64,000 nt of DNA from Streptomyces griseoviridis (GCA_014649155.1 BMSM01000009.1:174532-238531), one strand, 5' to 3'. Shown: positions 20,452 to 29,447, numbered from the stretch's first letter. Translations and numbers: made by a program. Notes: generated from the sequence alone by a model not told the origin.

Positions 20452-20915
20452 TGCGCCGAGGACGCCGGCTCGCCCTCGACGTCGGGGACGCCCGGATCGG
20501 GGTCGCCTCGTGCGACCCCGACGGCATCCTCGCCACGCCCGTGGAGACGGTGCCCGGCCGGGACGTCCCGGCCGCCCACCGCCGGGTGCGGGCGCTCGTC
20601 GAGGAGTACGAGCCGATCGAGGTCGTCGTCGGGCTCCCGCGCTCCCTCAAGGGGGGCGAGGGCCCGGCCGCGGCCAAGGTCCGCCGTTTCGCCCAGGAAC
20701 TGGCCAAGGGCGTCGCCCCCGTCCCGGTCCGGCTCGTCGACGAGCGGATGACGACCGTCACGGCCGGCCAGGGGCTGCGCGCCTCCGGAGTGAACTCCAA
20801 GAAGGGCCGCAAGGTCATCGACCAGGCCGCCGCTGTGATCATCCTCCAGCAGGCGCTTGAATCCGAACGGGTGTCAGGTAATCCTCCTGGTGAGGGCGTC
20901 GAAGTGGTCATCTGA
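20451..20915 (+). CDS. ruvX: putative pre-16S rRNA nuclease / Holliday junction resolvase-like RuvX (YqgF)
   Basis: RNase H-like fold protein of 154 aa that matures the 5' end of 16S rRNA in E. coli; a resolvase role is suggested for mycobacterial homologues. Visible motifs are the first-strand LALDVGDARIGVA, VVGLPRSLKGGEGPAA, and LVDERMTTVTA with the conserved acidic residues. The ATG overlaps the alaS stop by one base. The order alaS-ruvX-mltG-aroE is conserved in actinobacteria. Confidence 0.92.
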   Translation: MRRGRRLALDVGDARIGVASCDPDGILATPVETVPGRDVPAAHRRVRALVEEYEPIEVVVGLPRSLKGGEGPAAAKVRRFAQELAKGVAPVPVRLVDERMTTVTAGQGLRASGVNSKKGRKVIDQAAAVIILQQALESERVSGNPPGEGVEVVI

Positions 20916-21038
20916 TCGCTGTACGGTAACGTTCCGCGCGATGCGGCGGTGTTCGAACAGCCTCCGCACAGAGAGAGGCGGAACGGTCAGCGGTCCGTGA
21001 GACCCGCGTGACGGCCGCCTCGCGGCTCTAGGGGATCC

Positions 21039-22850
21039 ATGACTGAGTATGGCCGGGGCCAGGGCTCCGAACCGTGGCACCCGGAGGACCCGTTGTACGG
21101 GGACGGCGGGTGGGGAGGGCAGCAGGCCCACGCGGGACAGCAGCCCTCCGACGGCGGCCAGCCGCAGCACCAACCGCAGCATCAGCAGCACGGTGACTGG
21201 GGCGACGGCGGCGGCCAGGCCGGATACGGCCAGGCCCAGCAGCAGTACCCGTACGGCGGACAGCAGTACGGAGGTCAGCAGTACGGCACCGAGCAGTACG
21301 ACGCCCGGCACGGCGGTCAGCAGCACGGCGGACAGTACGACCAGCAGGGCTACGACCCGGCGTACGGCGGGCAGCAGTACCCGGCGCAGCAGCAGGACCA
21401 TCAGCACCAGCAGGAGCAGCCGCACCAGCAGGAGCAGCCGCAGGGCCGGCAGCAGTACGACGCCGGCGGTCACACCGCCTACGGTCAGCAGCAGCCCCCG
21501 TACCCCCCCGACCCCGCGGACCCGTACGGGCCGCAGGCCGCCGCCCCCTACGGCGCGGAGCAGACCGACCACTACGGCACCGAGGAGGCGTACCCGCCCC
21601 CGGAGCCCCCGGGCCGCCGGCGCACCGAGCCGGAGCCGGTCCGCACCGACTGGGACCCGGGACCTGACCAGGGAGAACACGCCTTCTTCGCGGGCGGCGA
21701 CGGTGACGACGGCGCCGACGGCGACGGTTCCGGGCGCGGCGACCGGCGGGGCCGCGGCGGCAGGCCGAAGAAGCGGCGCAACGGATGCGCGTGCCTCGTG
21801 GTCTGCCTGGTGCTGGGCGGCGGCGTGGCCGGATTCGGCTATTTCGGCTACCAGTTCTACCAGGACCGCTTCGGCGCGGCCCCGGACTACGCGGGCGACG
21901 GCAACGGCACGCAGGTGACGGTCACCGTCCCCAAGGGCGCCGGCGGTTCGGCCATCGGGCAGGAGCTGAAGCGCAAGGGCGTGGTGAAGAGCGTCGACGC
22001 CTTCGTCACCGCCCTCCAGGGCAACCCGAACGCCAAGGGCATCCAGGACGGCGTCTACACGCTCCAGAAGGAGATGTCCGCGGAGAGCGCCGTCAAGCTG
22101 ATGCTCAGCCCGGAGAGCCGCAACTCGCTGATCATCGCCGAGGGCCGGCGCAACGTCGACGTGTACAAGCTCATCGACAAGCGCCTCGAAGTCCCGGACG
22201 GCACCACCGCCGAAGTCGCCAAGAACGACTGGAAGGACCTCGGCCTGCCCGACTGGGCGGTGAACCACGCCGACGTCAAGGACCCGCTGGAAGGGTTCCT
22301 CTACCCGTCCAGCTACTCCGTGGCCAAGGGGCAGAAGCCCGAGGAAGTGCTCAGGGAGATGGTGGCGCGGGCCACCGACACGTACGAGGAACTGGGCTTC
22401 GAGAAGAAGTCGAAGGAGCTGGGGCTCGACGGGCCGTGGCAGCTCGTGACCGTCGCCAGCCTGGTGCAGGCCGAGGGCAAGACCCACGACGACTTCCGCA
22501 AGATGGCCGAGGTGATCTACAACCGGCTCAAGCCGACCAACACCGAGACCAACCAGAAACTCCAGTTCGACTCGACCTTCAACTACCTGATGGGGCAGAG
22601 CGAGATCCACATCGGCGAGTCCGAGATCAACAGCAACCCGGACCCGTACAACACCTACTACCACAAGGGCCTGCCGCCCGGTCCCATCGGCAACCCCGGG
22701 GCCGAGGCCCTGGAGGCCGCGCTCCAGCCCACCTCCGACGGCTGGATCTACTTCGTGGCCACCGACGGCGTGAGCAACACGGAGTTCGCCAGGACCCACG
22801 CCGACTTCGAGAAGCTGAAGGACAAGTTCAATGCCAGTACCGGCGACTGA
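21039..22850 (+). CDS. mltG: endolytic murein transglycosylase MltG with long Gln/Tyr/Gly-rich N-terminus
   Basis: Cleaves nascent glycan strands at the membrane. Protein of 603 aa. About 245 cytosolic N-terminal residues are low complexity with repeated GGQQYG, QQH and PYG units, ending in a basic RGRGGRPKKRR patch. One membrane segment (about 248-272) leads into the YceG domain, with the catalytic glutamate E479 in LVQAEGKTHDDFRKMAEVIYNRL and the KGLPPGPIGNPG motif. E. coli MltG is about 340 aa, so the extension is the striking part. AGGGGA precedes the ATG. The end overlaps aroE by 20 bp. Confidence 0.93.
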   Translation: MTEYGRGQGSEPWHPEDPLYGDGGWGGQQAHAGQQPSDGGQPQHQPQHQQHGDWGDGGGQAGYGQAQQQYPYGGQQYGGQQYGTEQYDARHGGQQHGGQYDQQGYDPAYGGQQYPAQQQDHQHQQEQPHQQEQPQGRQQYDAGGHTAYGQQQPPYPPDPADPYGPQAAAPYGAEQTDHYGTEEAYPPPEPPGRRRTEPEPVRTDWDPGPDQGEHAFFAGGDGDDGADGDGSGRGDRRGRGGRPKKRRNGCACLVVCLVLGGGVAGFGYFGYQFYQDRFGAAPDYAGDGNGTQVTVTVPKGAGGSAIGQELKRKGVVKSVDAFVTALQGNPNAKGIQDGVYTLQKEMSAESAVKLMLSPESRNSLIIAEGRRNVDVYKLIDKRLEVPDGTTAEVAKNDWKDLGLPDWAVNHADVKDPLEGFLYPSSYSVAKGQKPEEVLREMVARATDTYEELGFEKKSKELGLDGPWQLVTVASLVQAEGKTHDDFRKMAEVIYNRLKPTNTETNQKLQFDSTFNYLMGQSEIHIGESEINSNPDPYNTYYHKGLPPGPIGNPGAEALEAALQPTSDGWIYFVATDGVSNTEFARTHADFEKLKDKFNASTGD

Positions 22851-23670
22851 CGGCCGCCGGGCCGCCGTCCTCGGGTCCCCGATCGGCCACTCCCTCTCCC
22901 CGGTGCTGCACCGCGCCGCCTACGCGGAGCTGGGGCTGACGGGATGGACGTACGACCTCTTCGACGTGGACGAGGCGGCGCTGCCGGGGTTCGTCGAGGG
23001 GCTGGGGCCGGAGTGGGCCGGGCTGTCGCTGACCATGCCGCTCAAGCGGGCCGTCATCCCGCTGCTCGACGGCATCAGCGACACGGCGGCGTCGGTGGAC
23101 GCGGTCAACACGGTCGTCCTCACCGCGGACGGCCGCCGGACCGGGGACAACACCGACATCCCCGGCATGATCGCGGCCCTGCGCGAACACGGCGTCGAGA
23201 AGGTCGAGAGCGCGGCCGTCCTCGGCGCCGGGGCCACCGCGTCCTCCGCGCTGGCCGCGCTGGCCCGGATCTGCGCCGGCGAGGTCGCCGTCTACGTGCG
23301 CAGCGCGGCCCGGGCCGCCGAGATGCGGGGCTGGGCCGAACGGCTGGACGTCGAGGTCCGCGTCGTGGACTGGGCGCGGGCGGCAGAGGCGCTGCACGCC
23401 CCGCTGGTGGTGGCCACCACCCCGGCCGGCACCACCGACGCGCTCGCCGCCGCCGTGCCGGAGCGGCCGGTGACCCTCTTCGACGTGCTCTACGAGCCCT
23501 GGCCCACCGCACTGGCCGCCCGCTGGTCGGCGCACGGCGGCGCCGTCGTCAGCGGCCTCGACCTGCTGGTCCACCAGGCGGTGCTCCAGGTGGAGCAGAT
23601 GACGGGCCGCGTCCCGGGCCCGCTGGCCGCGATGCGCGCGGCGGGGGAGCGGGCGCTGGCCGCGCGGTAG
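22831..23670 (+). CDS. aroE: shikimate dehydrogenase
   Basis: Reduces 3-dehydroshikimate to shikimate with NADPH. Protein of 279 aa. Motifs: GSPIGHSLSPVLH for substrate binding, the catalytic Lys in LTMPLKRAV (K where the family has NVTxPxK), NTDIPG, and the nucleotide loop GAGATASSAL. The ATG lies inside the end of mltG with AAGGAC 7 nt upstream. The T-M-P-L-K substitution for the usual N-V-T-(I/M)-P-x-K suggests a diverged actinobacterial AroE. Three more shikimate genes follow after a 215-bp gap. Confidence 0.9.
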   Translation: MPVPATDGRRAAVLGSPIGHSLSPVLHRAAYAELGLTGWTYDLFDVDEAALPGFVEGLGPEWAGLSLTMPLKRAVIPLLDGISDTAASVDAVNTVVLTADGRRTGDNTDIPGMIAALREHGVEKVESAAVLGAGATASSALAALARICAGEVAVYVRSAARAAEMRGWAERLDVEVRVVDWARAAEALHAPLVVATTPAGTTDALAAAVPERPVTLFDVLYEPWPTALAARWSAHGGAVVSGLDLLVHQAVLQVEQMTGRVPGPLAAMRAAGERALAAR

Positions 23671-23885
23671 GGCGGGTCCGGCGGGGGCGCCAGGGGAACG
23701 CCGGGCACGGGTCCCCCGTACCGCCGTGCCGGGCGTGACGCGGACGTGGCCCCCGCTCCGCTGTCCGGGTGGTGGACCGCCGCCCGGGACGCTCCGGCGG
23801 TCGTGGGAGGATTGACAGCGGCGGATCAGGGCCGCGCACCCGGTCGCGCCGTGATGGAACAGCGCGCGAGCACCGAGGAGCACCG

Positions 23886-25070
23886 TTGAGCAGGTTGCGC
23901 TGGCTGACCGCGGGGGAGTCGCACGGCCCCGCACTCGTCGCGACGCTGGAGGGACTTCCCGCCGGCGTGCCGATCACCACGGAGATGGTGGCCGACCACC
24001 TGGCGCGGCGGCGGCTCGGCTACGGTCGCGGCGCCCGGATGAAATTCGAGCGGGACGAGGTCACCTTCCTCGGCGGTGTCCGGCACGGGCTGACCCTGGG
24101 CTCGCCGGTGGCGATCATGGTGGGCAACACCGAGTGGCCCAAGTGGGAGCAGGTCATGGCCGGCGACCCGGTCGACCCGGAGATCCTCGCCGGTCTCGCC
24201 CGCAACGCGCCGCTGACCCGGCCCCGGCCCGGCCACGCCGACCTCGCGGGCATGCAGAAGTACGGCTTCGACGAGGCCCGGCCGATCCTGGAACGGGCCT
24301 CGGCCCGGGAGACCGCCGCCCGGGTGGCGCTCGGCGCGGTGGCGCGGTCGTACCTGAAGGAGACCGCCGGCATCGAGATCGTCAGCCATGTCGTCGAGCT
24401 GGCCGCCGCCAAGGCGCCCTACGGGGTGCTGCCGACCCCGGCCGACGTCGGGAAACTGGACGCCGACCCGGTGCGCTGCCTGGACGAGGCCGCCTCGGAG
24501 GCGATGGTCGCGGAGATCGACCAGGCCCACAAGGACGGCGACACCCTCGGCGGGGTCGTCGAGGTGCTGGCGTACGGAATTCCGGTCGGCCTCGGCTCGC
24601 ACGTGCACTGGGACCGGCGGCTGGACGCCCGTCTGGCCGCCGCGCTCATGGGCATCCAGGCGATCAAGGGCGTCGAGGTCGGCGACGGCTTCGGCCTGGC
24701 CCGGGTGCCCGGCTCGCAGGCGCACGACGAGATCCTCACCACCCCCGAGGGCATCAAGCGGGCGTCGGGCCGCTCCGGCGGCACCGAGGGCGGGCTGACC
24801 ACGGGCGAGCTGCTGCGGGTGCGGGCGGCGATGAAGCCGATCGCCACCGTGCCGCGCGCGCTGAAGACCGTGGACGTCGCCACCGGCGAGGCCGCCGCCG
24901 CCCACCACCAGCGCTCCGACGTGTGCGCGGTCCCGGCGGCCGGCATCGTCGCCGAGGCGATGGTCGCGCTGGTGCTCGCGGACGCGGTGGCGGAGAAGTT
25001 CGGCGGCGACAGCGTGCCCGAGACCCGGCGCAACGTCACCTCCTACCTCGACGCCCTGGCCATCCGATGA
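23886..25070 (+). CDS. aroC: chorismate synthase
   Basis: Makes chorismate from EPSP using reduced FMN. TTG 23886 is chosen because GAGGAG is 5 nt upstream and the family N-terminus LRWLTAGESHGPAL then follows. Protein of 394 aa. Signature regions: GESHG near the start, RRLGYGRGARMKFE, RPGHADLAGMQKYG, ASARETAARVALGAVA, GRSGGTEGGLTTGE, and HHQRSDVCAVPAA near the C-terminus. It leads the operon aroC-aroK-aroB, each joined by a 4-bp ATGA overlap. Confidence 0.96.
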   Translation: MSRLRWLTAGESHGPALVATLEGLPAGVPITTEMVADHLARRRLGYGRGARMKFERDEVTFLGGVRHGLTLGSPVAIMVGNTEWPKWEQVMAGDPVDPEILAGLARNAPLTRPRPGHADLAGMQKYGFDEARPILERASARETAARVALGAVARSYLKETAGIEIVSHVVELAAAKAPYGVLPTPADVGKLDADPVRCLDEAASEAMVAEIDQAHKDGDTLGGVVEVLAYGIPVGLGSHVHWDRRLDARLAAALMGIQAIKGVEVGDGFGLARVPGSQAHDEILTTPEGIKRASGRSGGTEGGLTTGELLRVRAAMKPIATVPRALKTVDVATGEAAAAHHQRSDVCAVPAAGIVAEAMVALVLADAVAEKFGGDSVPETRRNVTSYLDALAIR

Positions 25071-25582
25071 CCGCACCGCTGATCGTCCTGGTCGGCCCGA
25101 TGGGGGTCGGCAAGTCCACCGTCGGCGCGCTGCTGGCCGAGCGGCTCGGCACCGCCTACCGGGACACCGACGAGGACATCGTCGCCGCCGAGGGCCGCAC
25201 CATCGCCGAGATCTTCGTGGACGAGGGCGAGGCCGCCTTCCGCGCCCTGGAGAAGCGGGCGGTGCACCGGGCGCTCGCCGAGCACGACGGCGTCCTCGCC
25301 CTGGGCGGCGGCGCCGTCCTGGACGAGGAGACCCGCGCGCTGCTCGCCGGGCACCGCGTCGTCTACCTCTCCATGGACGTCGAGGAAGCGGTCAGGCGCA
25401 CCGGCCTCAACGCGGCCCGGCCGCTGCTCGCCGTCAACCCGCGCCGGCAGTGGCGCGAGCTGATGGAAGCCAGACGGCACCTGTACGAGAGCGTCGCCGC
25501 GGCCGTCGTCGCGACCGACGGCCGTACCCCGGAAGAGGTCACCCAGGCCGCTCTGGACGCTTTGGAGCTGAAGGAAACATGA
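25067..25582 (+). CDS. aroK: shikimate kinase
   Basis: Phosphorylates shikimate with ATP. Protein of 171 aa; the ATG overlaps the aroC stop by 4 nt. Walker A GPMGVGKST (about 9-17), then the shikimate-binding DTDEDI (about 33-38), the GGG of LALGGGAVLD, and the lid arginine region RPLLAVNPRRQWRELMEARRHLYE. Family-typical length. Its stop overlaps the aroB ATG by 4 nt, giving tight translational coupling through the pathway. Confidence 0.95.
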   Translation: MTAPLIVLVGPMGVGKSTVGALLAERLGTAYRDTDEDIVAAEGRTIAEIFVDEGEAAFRALEKRAVHRALAEHDGVLALGGGAVLDEETRALLAGHRVVYLSMDVEEAVRRTGLNAARPLLAVNPRRQWRELMEARRHLYESVAAAVVATDGRTPEEVTQAALDALELKET

Positions 25583-26670
25583 GCGAGGAAGTCACCCGCA
25601 TCCAGGTCGCCGGCACCGCCGGCAGCGAGCCCTACGAGGTCCTGGTCGGGCGTCGGCTCCTGGGCGAACTGCCCGGACTGGTCGGGCCGAGGGCCAAGCG
25701 GGTCGCGGTGATCCATCCCGAGGCGCTCGCCGAGACCGGTGACGCCCTCCGCGCCGACCTGGCCGGCCAGGGCTACGACGCCATCGCCATCCAGGTGCCC
25801 AACGCCGAGGAGGCCAAGACCGCCGAGGTCGCCGCCTACTGCTGGAAGGCGCTCGGCCAGTCCGGGTTCACCCGCACCGACGTCATCGTCGGCGTCGGCG
25901 GCGGCGCGACCACCGACGTGACCGGGTTCGTCGCCGCGACCTGGCTGCGCGGCGTGCGCTGGATCGCGGTGCCCACCACCGTGCTGGCCATGGTCGACGC
26001 GGCCGTCGGCGGCAAGACCGGCATCAACACCGCCGAGGGCAAGAACCTCGTCGGCGCCTTCCACCCGCCCGCCGGGGTCCTGTGCGACCTCGCCGCGCTG
26101 GACTCCCTCGCGGTCAACGACTACGTCTCCGGGCTCGCCGAGGTCATCAAGGCCGGCTTCATCGCCGACCCGGTGATCCTGGAGCTGATCGAGTCCGACC
26201 CGGAGGCCGCCCGCACCCCCGCGGGGCCGCACACCGCCGAGCTGATCGAGCGGGCCATCCGCGTCAAGGCCGAGGTCGTCTCCTGCGACCTGAAGGAGGC
26301 GGGCCGCCGGGAGATCCTCAACTACGGCCACACCCTCGGGCACGCCATCGAGAAGAACGAGCGCTACAAGTGGCGGCACGGCGCCGCCGTCGCCGTCGGC
26401 ATGCACTTCGCCGCCGAACTGGGCCGCCTCGCCGGCCGTCTGGACGACGCCACCGCCGACCGCCACCGCAGCATCCTGGAGGCGGTCGGGCTGCCGCTGC
26501 ACTACCGGCACGACCAGTGGCCCAAGCTGGTGGAGAACATGCGGGTCGACAAGAAGTCCCGCGGCGATCTGCTGCGCTTCATCGTCCTGGACGGCCTGGC
26601 CAAGCCCACCGTCCTGGAGGGACCCGACCCGGCCGTCCTCCTCGCCGCCTACGGCGAAGTCGGCCAGTAA
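25579..26670 (+). CDS. aroB: 3-dehydroquinate synthase
   Basis: Converts DAHP to 3-dehydroquinate using NAD and a divalent metal. ATG 25579 follows AAGGAAAC and overlaps aroK by 4 nt. Protein of 363 aa. Motifs: GVGGGATTDVTGFVAATWLRG (NAD binding), PTTVLAMVDAAVGGKTGIN, the metal histidines in NYGHTLGHAIE and the glutamate in GLAEVIKAGFI. Last gene of the aro operon; a terminator hairpin follows 55 bp downstream. Confidence 0.96.
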   Translation: MSEEVTRIQVAGTAGSEPYEVLVGRRLLGELPGLVGPRAKRVAVIHPEALAETGDALRADLAGQGYDAIAIQVPNAEEAKTAEVAAYCWKALGQSGFTRTDVIVGVGGGATTDVTGFVAATWLRGVRWIAVPTTVLAMVDAAVGGKTGINTAEGKNLVGAFHPPAGVLCDLAALDSLAVNDYVSGLAEVIKAGFIADPVILELIESDPEAARTPAGPHTAELIERAIRVKAEVVSCDLKEAGRREILNYGHTLGHAIEKNERYKWRHGAAVAVGMHFAAELGRLAGRLDDATADRHRSILEAVGLPLHYRHDQWPKLVENMRVDKKSRGDLLRFIVLDGLAKPTVLEGPDPAVLLAAYGEVGQ

Positions 26671-26724
26671 CTCCCGCGGCACACCTTCCGCCCGATTCGC
26701 CCTGCCCGCCGGGCACTTGGGGCT

Positions 26725-26758
26725 GCCCCCGGCCGTTCACAGAAGGACGGCCGGGGGC
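26725..26758 (+). terminator. terminator of the aro operon
   Basis: Perfect 12-bp stem GCCCCCGGCCGT (26725-26736) and ACGGCCGGGGGC (26747-26758) with a 10-nt loop, in the 243-bp gap between aroB and the next gene. Nothing else recognisable lies in that gap. Confidence 0.75.
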
Positions 26759-26913
26759 GGTACCGTTCTGCGACGAAGGCGGGGCCGGCCCCGCCGACAG
26801 CGCCCATCGCCCGCGGCGAGCGAGCCGAAGGGGCGCGCCGGTGCCGACCTCGGACACCGGCCGCAGCGCCCCGGCGGCGGACCGAGCCCGAGAACGAGAC
26901 GGAGTGGCACCGG

Positions 26914-27873
26914 ATGCAGCACGCAGTGGGTTCTCCGCTGCCGCCGCCCCATCAGCCGGGGCACGGACCGGCCGACGGCTGGTCGCCGGCCGCACATCAC
27001 CCGGACCGGCCCCCGGAGCCACCCCCGGGGGCGCACCAGGCGTCCGCCCCCGTGCCCCCGCCCCCGCCCCCGGTGCCGGGGTACCCGGGCAGCCCCCCGG
27101 CCACCCCGCCGGTCCCGCCCCACGCACCCGCCCCGCAGTACGCCCAGCCGCCGCAGCACCCTCCGGCGTCCCAGGGCCCCGCGGCCCCGCGGCACGGCCA
27201 GCCGCCGCGGCAGGCGCCGCCCCCGCCGGACGGCACCGGTCACGTCCCGCTGCCCCCGGGCCGGCCCGGCTCCGCGCCCAGCGTGCCGCCCGCGCCGCCC
27301 GCCGCCGACCCGGCGGGCACCGTCCTCGCCGTCCTGCTGATCGGCCCGGCGGGCGCCGGCAAGACCAGCGTGGCCAAGTACTGGGCCGACCACCGCCGGG
27401 TGCCCACCGCCCACATCAGCCTGGACGACGTACGCGAATGGGTCCGCTCCGGCTTCGCCGACCCGCAGTCCGGGTGGAACGAGCACTCCGAGGCGCAGTA
27501 CCGCCTGGCCCGCCGCACCTGCGGCTTCGCCGCGCGCAACTTCCTCGCCAACGGCATCTCCTGCATCCTCGACGACGCCGTCTTCCCCGACCGGCCGGTG
27601 GTCGGCCTCGGCGGCTGGAAACGGCACGTCGGTCCCGGCCTGCTCCCCGTGGTGCTGCTGCCCGGCCTGGACGTCGTCCTGGAGCGCAACGCCGAGCGGG
27701 CGGGCAACCGGCGGCTCACCGACGAGGAGGTCGCCCGCATCCACGGCCGGATGGCCGGCTGGTACGGCTCCGGGCTGCCGATCATCGACAACTCCCAGAT
27801 CGACGTCCCCGAGACCGCCCGCGTCCTGGACGACGTACTGGCCCGCTCGATAGCGAGCCCGCCGAACTGGTGA
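26914..27873 (+). CDS. Pro-rich AAA/P-loop kinase-like protein
   Basis: Protein of 319 aa in two parts. Residues 1-135 are Pro/Ala/Gly/His-rich and disordered in appearance. Residues of about 136-319 form a P-loop domain with Walker A LLIGPAGAGKTS (about 143-154), HISLDDVREWVRSGF, then CILDDAVFPDRP, VVLLPGLDVVLERNAERAGNR, and a final DVLARSI helix. The pattern resembles zeta-toxin/PhoH-unrelated small P-loop kinases such as nucleoside or sugar kinases, but no substrate can be named. It follows the aro terminator. Its TGA lies in the first unit of a minisatellite. Confidence 0.78.
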   Translation: MQHAVGSPLPPPHQPGHGPADGWSPAAHHPDRPPEPPPGAHQASAPVPPPPPPVPGYPGSPPATPPVPPHAPAPQYAQPPQHPPASQGPAAPRHGQPPRQAPPPPDGTGHVPLPPGRPGSAPSVPPAPPAADPAGTVLAVLLIGPAGAGKTSVAKYWADHRRVPTAHISLDDVREWVRSGFADPQSGWNEHSEAQYRLARRTCGFAARNFLANGISCILDDAVFPDRPVVGLGGWKRHVGPGLLPVVLLPGLDVVLERNAERAGNRRLTDEEVARIHGRMAGWYGSGLPIIDNSQIDVPETARVLDDVLARSIASPPNW

Positions 27874-28200
27874 CGCGGGGGCGTAGTGCCCTCCGGGGCG
27901 TGGCGGCGGGGGGCCGGTGACGCGGGCCAGCCGGGTCGGCCCAGGGGGACGGGAACCCGTGACGCGGGTGTCCGGACCGCCCCCAGGGGCGTGGGGAAAC
28001 TGTGACGCGGGTGTCAGGGCCCCCAGGGAAGTGGGGAGAGCCGGTGACGCGGGCAGCCGGGCCTACCGCAGGGGCGCGGGGGACCTGTGACACGCGTGCC
28101 CGGCACGGGTGTCAGGGCCGCCCCTCGGGGAGTGGGGAGAGTGACGCGGGCAGCTGGGCCGACCTCATGACACGCGTGCCCGGACCGGCCCAGGGGCGCG
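27870..28200 (+). repeat. minisatellite with ~42-bp units after the P-loop gene
   Basis: GTGACGCGGG or a close variant recurs at 27870, 27917, 27959, 28002, 28044, 28087 and 28141, mostly 42-43 bp apart. Each unit ends in a CCCCAGGGGCGTGGGGA-like block. The final copy (near 28190-28210) resembles the AGGGGCGCGGGGAACTGCGCG element that I recall being widespread between Streptomyces genes. The stop codon of the upstream gene lies in the first unit. No gene is supported in the 467-bp gap 27874-28340, which this array mostly fills. Confidence 0.8.
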
Positions 28201-28340
28201 GCGAACTGCGCGCCCGGCCCCCACCGGCGGTCGGCCGACGGACGACGCGAACCCCCGTCCGCGCGCCCCGCCCGGCGGGCCACCGCCCACTCGGCCTCCC
28301 CTGAGCGGCGCCCCACCCGCGCGGCTCATACGCTCGGCTC

Positions 28341-29447
28341 ATGTCAGAGGTGTACGCGGCCCGCCGGACGCGCCTACGTGAACGCTGCAATGCGGGCGGC
28401 AGCGCGGCGGCGCTGGTCTCCCGGCCCGCCAACGTGCGCTACCTCGCGGGCGCCGCCCCACGCGGCGCCGTCCTGCTGCTGGGCACCACCGAGGACCTGC
28501 TGCTCTGCACCGAGCCGCCGGAGGACCGGCCCGCCGCCGGACGGCCCGACGAGTCGCTGCGGCTGCGCGTCCTGCCCGGACCCGGCGCCGACCCGGCCGT
28601 CGCGGCCGGCGGAGTGGCCGAGGCCCAGGGCGCCGACTCCCTCGCCGTGGAGGAGCACCACCTCACCGTCGCCCGGCACCGCGCGATCGGCTCCGCCGCC
28701 CCCCGGCTCCGGCTGGCCGGACTGGGCCAGGCCGTCGAACAGCTCCGGGTCGTCAAGGACGAGGAGGAGATCTCCTGCCTGCGCATCGGCGCCGAGATCG
28801 CCGACCAGGCCCTCGGCGAGCTGCTCGAATCGATCCTGGTCGGCCGCACCGAGCGGCACCTCGCCCTGGAACTGGAACGCCGCCTGGTCGACCACGGCGC
28901 CGACGGCCCCGCCTTCCCCACCTCCGTGGGCACCGGCCCGCACGCCGGGCGCCCGGGACACCGGCCCACCGACCGGCGCGTGGAGGAGGGCGACTTCCTC
29001 TCCGTCTGCCTCGGCGCCACCTACCGCGGCTACCGCTGCGAGATCGGCCGCACCTTCGTCATCGGCACCTCGCCCGCAGACTGGCAGATCGAGCTGTACG
29101 ACCTCGTCTTCGCCGCGCAGCGGGCCGGCCGGGAGGCCCTCGCGCCCGGCGTCGCCCACCGCGACGTGGACCGAGCGGCCCGGCAGGTACTGGACTCCGC
29201 CGGGTACGGGGAGAACCTTCCGGCGCGCACCGGGCACGGGGTCGGACTCCAAATCGACGAGGACCCTCAATTGACCCCGGCGGCCATGGGTAAACTGGAC
29301 GCTTGTGTGCCGGTCACTGTCGAACCGGGGGTCCACCTCCCGGGCCGGGGCGGTGTCCGGATCGATGACACGCTCGTCGTACGCCCCGAGGCGGACGGCG
29401 GACCCGAGCTACTCACCATCACGACCAAGGAGCTGCTCGCGCTCTAG
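28341..29447 (+). CDS. aminopeptidase P (M24)-fold protein with altered metal site
   Basis: Protein of 368 aa with an N-terminal creatinase-like domain and a C-terminal pita-bread domain, normally a dinuclear Xaa-Pro peptidase. Aligned by eye with bacterial PepP/YqhT, only H299 (TGHGVGL) and E328 (VEPGV) of the five metal ligands are kept. The first Asp is C223, the second is E234 (RCEIGRTF), and the last Glu is D342 (RIDDT). The usual second-shell His is D306. The fold is clear; peptidase activity is doubtful. It sits immediately before efp, the normal place of a PepP-like gene. Confidence 0.85.
   Translation: MSEVYAARRTRLRERCNAGGSAAALVSRPANVRYLAGAAPRGAVLLLGTTEDLLLCTEPPEDRPAAGRPDESLRLRVLPGPGADPAVAAGGVAEAQGADSLAVEEHHLTVARHRAIGSAAPRLRLAGLGQAVEQLRVVKDEEEISCLRIGAEIADQALGELLESILVGRTERHLALELERRLVDHGADGPAFPTSVGTGPHAGRPGHRPTDRRVEEGDFLSVCLGATYRGYRCEIGRTFVIGTSPADWQIELYDLVFAAQRAGREALAPGVAHRDVDRAARQVLDSAGYGENLPARTGHGVGLQIDEDPQLTPAAMGKLDACVPVTVEPGVHLPGRGGVRIDDTLVVRPEADGGPELLTITTKELLAL

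Noticed and set aside
20951..20958. GTTCGAAC palindrome upstream of mltG as a LexA box
   Set aside because: Actinobacterial SOS boxes need two half-sites with a spacer (CGAAC-N4-GTTCG type); only a short self-complementary core is present.
27870..28200. CRISPR array
   Set aside because: The ~42-bp period is a contiguous tandem repeat with degenerate units; there are no unique spacers between conserved repeats and no cas genes.
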